Below are positions 57,227 to 64,000 of a stretch of DNA of 64,000 nucleotides, piece by piece. Position numbers and translations under genes: made by a program. Location of the stretch: contig OX419346.1 of the NCBI GenBank assembly GCA_948470475.1, positions 18,192,004 through 18,256,003 of the forward strand, read 5' to 3'. The stretch's first letter is position 1, and each line of letters starts with the position of its first letter. This stretch comes from Galaxea fascicularis. Lineage: Eukaryota; Cnidaria; Anthozoa; Scleractinia; Euphylliidae. The notes under the pieces were generated by a model. The model was not told where the DNA came from. It made no database searches and saw only the letters and a list, made by a program, of their open reading frames with translations.

Positions 57227-60200
57227 ATGTCTTCGTACGCGGGTTCAAAGTCAGCGCAAATTGCGATCACAACAGTACATTCCGTACTGGCCATCGTAAA
57301 TGTCACTGGAAACACACTGGTTTGTGCTGTGATAGTGAAAAACGCAGACATGAGGTAATACAGCAGGCGATTAATTATTTCAAACAAACTTGGTCCTTTT
57401 CTAGTTCTTATTTAATCTCGTAGTAGATTAGCTATCTACTATACGCTCAGGTTCGTTATTAAACTGCCGAGGAATCGCAGTGGAATACATTAACTGGCGG
57501 TCTTTTGTTGTTATCCTCGCTGACCTGCTGTAGTAACCTGCTGTTAAATTACTTTGCGAATCCAAAAACCGTGAGCACTTTGATGCAATTTTGACATTTC
57601 CCAGCAACCAATCAGTTTTTGCGGTTTAGTTTTCTCGCGCGTAATTGGCTTTTTGTTTAAAACAGAATAACCTTCCATAATTATTTCTGTGTTCACGGGT
57701 TTCTGATTTTCACAGCTAGTTGTCATTTTGAAATCGCTGGTTATTCTTGCAATCTGATTGGCTCTCAAACGTGTAATTTACTCCCAAATTGCACTATTTT
57801 TTGCTCTAAATCGCATCCTTTTTTATTAATTAAGTCCATGAAAATTCAAAAGCGGTTTCATGAGGTGAAAATTATATGAATATTTGTATTGACAAAAAGC
57901 TGTGTGATTTCAAAATGGGTGTAATGAAGTGGTAATTGAACTTCGTGTCATGCAATTTGTCTGAAATCATACTTGTGATTTCAAATCGAGCTCGCGCTGC
58001 GTACTCGATTTATTTTGAAATCACGCGTATGATTTCAGACCAAACTGCACTCTACTCAGTTCAATTACCATTGTAAATTGCAGTACAATAGCAGTGGAAT
58101 ACATAAAATTGATGTAATATTACTGTGAAACACTTACCTCCAGAAATGAACGTAAACCCTGAATTTGGGTACTCCAAGCCACACGAGTTAATTCCAATTT
58201 CCACCGATTTCCAATGTAATTGCTTGTGTATGGGGAAGGTTAAGGCTAGGAAAACTTTGCACTTTGTGATGTCTATCAGAAGAAGAATTGTTCAATCTAT
58301 GGACATATTTCATTTTAAACGTTTGATGTTAAAATATTTTTATCCTTATTTTAACAGAAAAACTATTCATTATCTACTTATGAATCTGGCCATCGCCGAC
58401 ATGACTTTAGCCATATTTTTCGCGCCACGATACATATTTATAAGCGCTTTCACTCACCCGGACGGAGTGACTGGTACCATCCTCTGCGAATTGGTAACTG
58501 GAGGTAACCTTGCCTGGATTGCAAGTGGTGCTTCAGTCTTTACTCTGGTTTCCATAGCAGTCGAGCGCCACCATGCGGTGATTAATCCCGAACGGAACAA
58601 GGGCAAGATTACTAACCGTACATTAAAGGCAGGCTAAAGATTACTGTATCAAAGGATATTTGTCGTAAATATTTTATGTGTTGCTCTCTCGTCTAAGGAG
58701 TTGTTGTTTGAAGAAAGTATTTTGTAAACATTGTATTTGGCTAAAAATGAAATGAAAATGCGATAGTTGAGGAGTCGCGATCGCTACCTACAAATTGTTA
58801 ACATTATCATTTTGTTATCATCACAGCAGCCCATGTCGCATTACAACCCATTACCATTGCCACAATCATTGTCATTGTTATTGTTCTAGCAGTGTTCAGT
58901 GTCATTTTCAGTAACAGTGCTATTGTCATTGATCTTATCAGTGTTAGTGCCATTGTTAGTGTCACTGTCAATGTCACTGTTGTTGTCGCTCTCACTGTCA
59001 GTGTCAGAGTCATTGTCGTTATTGTGAGTGGTAGTGACAGTGTCAATGTTAATGCCAATGCCAATGTCATTGTGAGTGGTAGTGGCAGTGTCAGCCTCAA
59101 TGCTAATGTCAATGCCAATGTCAATGTCAATGCCACTGTCATTGGTAGTGGCAGTGGCAGCATTAATGCCAATCTCAATGCCAATGTCATTGTCATTGTG
59201 AGTGGCAGGGGCAGTGCCAATGCCAATGTCATTTTTATTTTCATTTTCATTGCCACGGTCATTGTCATTGGCAGTGGAAGTGTCATTGTCATTTTCAAAG
59301 TCAGTGTCATTGCTAGTATCATTATCATTGTCATCCTTAACATCTTTATTCAGTTATGCTCTTGGAAATGCTTGAATAACGTTTCGTGGTTATCGTTGCT
59401 TAAATCTACAGAAAGGCATATGAACGCTATAAATATACATGCTATATCTGATATATGTAAATTCTTATTGTAAAAACTCATAAAAAACAAAGATGTATAC
59501 CAATCATGTTCGATAAATATAATTTACGAGTGGTAGTATTTTTATTGATTGAAGTCTTACAACCAAGATATGATACAAAACTAACGCATGCTACTCAACC
59601 ATATTCCTGAGCATGAGAGTCATTGTTCTTAACTTCAAGACAAGACCTCGAAAACGGAGGTCCCCTGCTATGAAGGTCATCCGAAATTCCCCTTTTAAGG
59701 TCCCCAAAGTGTGACAGTGATGTCGAAAATCAGTTGAAATGACGTATCCATTCAAACTTCAGAGAAAGTCAAGACGTTTGATGAGCTTCGTTGAGCAAGA
59801 AAACATTACGGTGGGGGTACCTATGCGCCTACCTTCACAATCAGTCACCTTCACCGAGCCCCCTTCTCTCTCCTCCCTGCCCCCCACCTTCACCCAGGCA
59901 GAACGGAAAAAAAAGAACTTACATCAAGTCTACTCGCTCCACTTCCAGGTACTCACCCCTTGCTCCTGGATCTTTGGCGTGATTATGATGATTCCAGACA
60001 TCCTGTATAAGAGATTCAACACAGAAACGCATTGGTGTACGGCTGCATGGCCCGCACAGTGGATACCAAAAGCCTACAGCATAGCTTGGTTCTTGTTCAT
60101 GGCGTTTTTCCCAATTTCGGTGATGGCCGTTCTATATTCCAGAGTTGTGTTTGCGTTATGGTGGAGACGTCCAAGATCTGACTCAGTTAAGAGCCAGCAA

Positions 60201-61538
60201 CAGGTCAGCTGAATTAATAGCTAACATCTTCTATCTATTCAGACTCGACTGTAGGTGGCGATGCGTGTCCAAACGAAAGTCCAACGTTCATAACGTTTTT
60301 CATGTCATACAAGGAAAATTATTGAGCACTAATTGGACGAAAGGGAAAACATTTTTCTCATTGTTTTTCTTCTGACGATTACCCACTTCAGCATGGTCGA
60401 CAGCCAAAAATGCTTGTCCAAATCATTCAAAGTTTAATTGTTTGTATGTTGGAAGGAAGGACGAAAATGGATCGACGGCAGTGAGGATTTTCACTTCACT
60501 ACGGCGTCTTCAAGCCCACACTGATAAAACAACAACACAGCGTCAACCGGTTGTCACGGCAATCAGATTTTGAAATATAGGCTTTACCCTAAGGTGGAAT
60601 GTTTCAGCTGTGAATGGAAGTGTTTAGCTTACAATTAATATCGGTTGAGCGATTTTCAACTGCAACCCCAACTGCGGAAGACAACAAAACGTAGTAAGAA
60701 CATTGTTAACAGCAATTTCTTGGACATTTCTTGGCGCATGCAATGAGGTTTACACGTACTAAGAAAAACAGCAACCCGAACGGCAGACCAGAACACCGAG
60801 TACTACGTTCCGCACTCTTTGCGATGAATATGTGAGTGCTTCAACGTCCCAAAAGGTTATCTAAACAAGGGTTGTGAGACGGGACCTACGGTTTACATTT
60901 CTTATCGGAGAGGACTAGAAAGTCTAACCATTTGCAGATGTCATTACAAAGGCAGCACTACCTCCTCAGTTACTTAAAGACTCTGAGTGTTGGTCCAGTA
61001 GCAGTTATATCCCGCAACCTCCCGCACGATGCATGACTAACTAAGAAACTGGGGCCCGTAGCGTACTTCTTGTTCTTACTACATTTAGACATCATACGTG
61101 CGTTATCAGAATACACACGTACTGCCATGTGGAATTTATTTATTAAATAAAGCAGTAGATTCGTCTAATCATAGCGCGCGCAACTACTCGAACTTTTTAT
61201 GATGAAATTCCTTTCATTTGCAGGGTGTAATGAAGGTGCGGAAGCGCGTCACTTTGATGGCAGTCACCGTCAGTGCTATATTTGCAGTATGTTGGCTCAC
61301 CGACTCCATCAGCTACATCCTCAGCTTTTACACGTCCGCGCACACTTTTAGTGACGCAACATACATAGCAACCTCCATAATGATCATGTTCAATGCGGCT
61401 GTTAACCCGATAGTCTATGCCTTGGTTAACAAACAGTTTAGAGATAAAATTAAAGCCTGGTCTCCATTTGATCGCAGACGATCGCGGATCGCAGATCACA
61501 GGTCGCAAAAAGTCTTGCGATCGTCTGAGAACGTATAG
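57227..61538 (+). CDS. Rhodopsin-like (class A) GPCR, copy B (diverging)
   Basis: Exons 57227-57354, 58358-58628, 59949-60203, 61224-61538; 322 aa as modelled, with the same exon lengths and phases as copy A for exons 1-3. Kept: GN (28-29), D57, Cys86 and Cys163, CWLT, NPIVY. Changed: E112-R113-H114 instead of ERY; PER in place of PFG after TM3. The exon 2 donor is AAG/GCAGGC where copy A has AAG/GTATGC; if GC is not used as a donor, the frame ends three codons later (TAA 58635) after TM3. After K295 the tail comes from a MITE and ends at TAG 61536-61538. Either a functional receptor with a new tail or a gene beginning to decay. Confidence 0.78.
57548..57780. mobile_element. Relative of ALAS intron 5 MITE, in GPCR B intron 1
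   Basis: GCGAATCCAAAAACCGTGAG starts like the element at 7008-7209, followed by AACCAATCAG and AATTGGCTTTTT promoter-like blocks. The right end diverges. Confidence 0.45.
57925..58068. repeat. Foldback element in GPCR B intron 1
   Basis: TGGTAATTGAACTTCGTG on the left is mirrored by CTCAGTTCAATTACCA on the right, and ATCATACTTGTGATTTCAAA by TTTGAAATCACGCGTATGAT inside, around GAGCTCGCGCTGCGTACTCG. About 140 bp. Confidence 0.65.
58845..59345. repeat. GTCATT/GTCAGT hexamer minisatellite
   Basis: About 500 bp of degenerate 6-bp repeats (GTCATT, GTCAGT, GCCAAT, GTCAAT) in GPCR B intron 2. It produces long open frames on both strands (178 and 193 codons, made of Val/Ser/Asn or Thr/Leu/Met) because the 6-bp period excludes stops. 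Not coding. Confidence 0.85.
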
Positions 61539-61660
61539 AAACGCACTCCTGCGATAGTGAAATCCTGCGACCGTGACTGCGGACGATAGTTCTTTATTCT
61601 GCGATCGTCCATTAGTTTTGATCAATTGCGAACGTACGATCATATGGAAACCAACGCGAA
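61456..61660. mobile_element. GCGATCG-rich MITE inserted in GPCR B last exon
   Basis: Absent from copy A, where AAAATCAAG runs directly into the tail codons. The left end CCTGGTCTCCATTTGATCGC is mirrored by CGTACGATCATATGGAAACC. The interior is made of GCGATCG/CGATCGC words that fold back. After the element the original tail sequence (GTCATGCTGTGATGGTCGC, then CACCCTGATAGAGAAAAC) continues and still aligns with copy A. Confidence 0.8.
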
Positions 61661-61849
61661 TGTCATGCTGTGATGGTCGCCCAACAGGAAACATGATCCA
61701 CCCTGATAGAGAAAACTTGGCAAAGGACGAAGGCAGCAGGCTTTTACAACGGATTCCAGCAATTGTAGTCCTCTCGTCTATTTTATATACTTATGTTTAT
61801 ATGTATACCTGTAGTTGTAAGCTTCCTTTAAAGTAACTTTTAACTAAGC

Positions 61850-63040
61850 TGAGTTTCACGTTAAATAAGGGTTTCTCCTTATTTCATCTTCTTCTTAAGA
61901 AACGAAACAAGCGCTCAGTCCACCTTACGTCAGGCTAAAAACGCTTCAAAACGCTGAATTTCTTGCCGTAAAAAGTTTCCGGAAATCTTGCAATTGAATA
62001 TATTTTTTATAATTTTTCTACTTAGAAAACATCAGGCGCAAATAGGATGCGGACTTAGGTCTAAAGCTTTATGATCTAATGTTACGTTTTTTATCCAAGC
62101 TGGATGGATGGACGGAAATTTGTGCTGCTTAGCATACTGTCGCTTAGCGTTCCGGCTCCTGCAATCGGCAGATGGAGATTCACATCAAACTTGTGAAGTA
62201 ACTTTACTGGGCTACCCCCATGGGGAGCTTAGTCTAACACTACCTTTTGTACCTTCGGTTTTCTCGAGTGTCACAAATTTGGTCGTTTCGCACCCAAGTC
62301 TTTTTTCTCTAATGTCCTAAATTTTGGTCCTTTCGCACCCAAGGAAACCCCCTTCAACCTCCTACAAGGCGAGTTTTCATTGGATCCAAATCGAGTAAAC
62401 ACAAAGACACTCTAATATTGGCGATCATGTTTCGATCTTACTTTTTTTTTTTCGTTGCCTTGGTGGCCATTGTATTACAGGAGCCATGTATGGCAAGCTT
62501 ACTGTTGTAACCGGGTTACTACAATTGTGCTTCGAGATCGTTCTACGTTTATTTTTGTGATATCGCTAAATGGGTCTATTTAAAATTGTAAACTGCATTG
62601 CAGTTAAATCTGCTTAGGCCTTGATGGTCCAGTGGTACTATCACCCTTCCAACCAATGGCTATGCGGACGGGGATCGAGTTCAACTTTTCGTCTTCCTCT
62701 TTTGCTTTTTACTGATTGATTTTTTTATACACACTGTTCCCGTACGTGGATTCAGTAATGAAATTTGTCTGCACACGTTTTCCTGCTCATGTTTTGTTAT
62801 AAATAATTAATGTTAATACGTTATTATATACAAGAGTTCTGACACACTGACGCAAAATATGGTGAATATTGACACGAAATTACCAGAAAGACCAATGATG
62901 TTAGTGTTCACTCATGCTTAGCTCTTAAAACATATATATATGTATAACCAACACATTGCTGATTCTTGTCTTGTTTTTTAAAAATGTACACGCGTAGTCC
63001 AGTTATACGCTCATAAAGCGTCCAGATTACCACGAGACAA
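61850..63040. other. Gene-free 3' region of GPCR B
   Basis: No protein recognised. The only structured items are a tRNA-like stretch at 62618-62690 and duplicated words (ATTTGGTCGTTTCGCACCCAAG / TTTTGGTCCTTTCGCACCCAAG, 62277 and 62322). Confidence 0.45.
62618..62690 (+). tRNA. tRNA-Gly-like degenerate sequence (SINE head or pseudogene)
   Basis: TGGTCCAGTGG fits a pol III A box and GGATCGAGTTC a B box. Between them CCTTCCAACC resembles the anticodon arm of tRNA-Gly(TCC). The acceptor ends do not pair, so it is not a working tRNA. Confidence 0.35.
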
Positions 63041-63049
63041 CATCTGCAA

Positions 63050-63990
63050 TGAATAAAAACAGTGAAAACGGGCAAAGTCAAGGAAAAACGACTTTTATTT
63101 TATAAACAGAACCTAAGCTCACCGCCCACATGACCAATGGGAATTTTATCTGCGCAAGCACTCCCAGCTAACAGCGGATCCAATTATACATGCTGTCATC
63201 TGAATGGAAGGTTATTGTTTTTCAACTCTTAAAGCGAATGAAAGGATTCAACGCCTTAGCCTTTTCAAGTATCATCGTCAAAACGCGGACCGACACTTTG
63301 TATGTTAGGTAAATTATGATTTCTTCTAATCACTTTTTTTTACGGTGTGGCAATTAGCTTCTTAAGACACTTTATTTTCTACTTTGGATATCCATCGCAT
63401 GGAGAATATTGATCAGCCGAGTTTAATTACCAACTTCCACCGCATTCTAGTTGCGGTAGTAACTCAAAAGAACAGATGATAGTCTAATTTAAAATGCCTA
63501 AAATTGAATTCAACAAGCACTACTCAATATTTTTGTTGAAAAGAAGAAGTTGGTTCTGCCTTTCACAACGGTCTCCGAGAGTTAAGCCGCCTGCAAGTAA
63601 TTTTTCAGCTGTCGTGTAACTATTGTCAATGTGCTCGCAGCGCCGTGATAGTTTCAGGTGAGATTCTACTGATGTATGTAATCGGCTTTTTAAAATCTCG
63701 GTTAGGGTGGCTTATGGCTATTTTGAACTCGTTTGATACGACCTAATATTCGTTATGTATGATGACAAATGACATTTGTTGAATGAATTTGGACACCCGC
63801 GAACATCTTAGAGAAGTTAAATATTGAAAAACGAAATCAACTTTCCTTTTTGTATGACAAATAATGACAGTTGTTGTTGAATTTGGACATCTGCAAACAT
63901 CTCATAGAATTAAATTTGCAAAAACGAAATCAACTCCTCTTTTTGCATGACAAAGAAAAACAGACAGTCAAGGAGTTTACGTGGGTAATA
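63050..63990 (+). repeat. Receptor 3'-flank module, copy after GPCR B
   Basis: The third copy of the module (see 51580 and 35650). Near its end an internal doublet repeats: ATGACAAAT...GTTGAATTTGGACA at about 63758-63800 and 63855-63895, and AACGAAATCAACT(T/C)TCCT at about 63831 and 63924. It runs to the window edge. Confidence 0.65.
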
Positions 63991-64000
63991 CAATTTTACA

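Noticed and set aside
58807..59473. Long open frames on both strands (178 and 193 codons) in GPCR B intron 2
   Set aside because: Produced by a 6-bp repeat that lacks stop codons in several frames; composition is limited to a few residues and the region lies within an intron.
62618..62690. Functional tRNA-Gly
   Set aside because: Only pol III box-like parts and an anticodon-arm-like stretch match; the acceptor stem does not pair.

Overview
The window is animal genomic DNA: short exons with GT-AG introns, TATA boxes, tandem gene copies, many foldback/MITE elements, LINE fragments with microsatellite tails, satellites and a virus-like gene cassette. The class A receptors, the repeat types and the intron-rich ALAS point to a cnidarian, probably an anthozoan such as a stony coral. 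That assignment is inference, not proof.

Left part (about 2.8-35.5 kb): a tandem duplication of the 5-aminolevulinate synthase (ALAS) gene. Copy 1 (3190-10702) has nine exons, encodes 601 aa and carries four Cys-Pro heme-regulatory-type dipeptides before the catalytic core. Copy 2 (14061-19330) has seven exons, encodes 490 aa in an open frame, and has lost all four dipeptides: one by substitution, one by a deletion in exon 1, and two because exons 3 and 4 are gone. Both copies keep a TATA box and, about 30 bp further on, a hairpin with the sequence hallmarks of an iron-responsive element (IRE). It would lie next to the mRNA cap. The two copies act as empty-site controls for each other and so date and bound many MITE insertions.

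The 3' flank of copy 2 is split by about 15.2 kb of inserted DNA (about 19.93-35.18 kb). It holds a decayed DDE integrase-type transposase, an adintovirus/Polinton-like minus-strand cassette (integrase, parvovirus-type PLA2-like domain, small virion-like proteins, a broken capsid-like gene), a 178-bp satellite (12 copies), a compound element with about 60-bp internal repeats, a 142/144-bp dimeric satellite built on a perfect palindrome, and LINE and Penelope-like fragments.

Right part (about 35.6-64 kb): a receptor locus. Two tandem rhodopsin-like GPCR genes share the same four-exon structure (A 45687-49631, 334 aa; B 57227-61538, 322 aa as modelled). Receptor B is diverging: ERY has become ERH, one splice donor is GC, and its C-tail is replaced by MITE sequence. 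Upstream lies a two-unit non-coding tandem duplication, one unit carrying a 1.9-kb long-TIR transposon. The receptor 3' flank module occurs three times, once with no gene before it, so the array was probably once larger.
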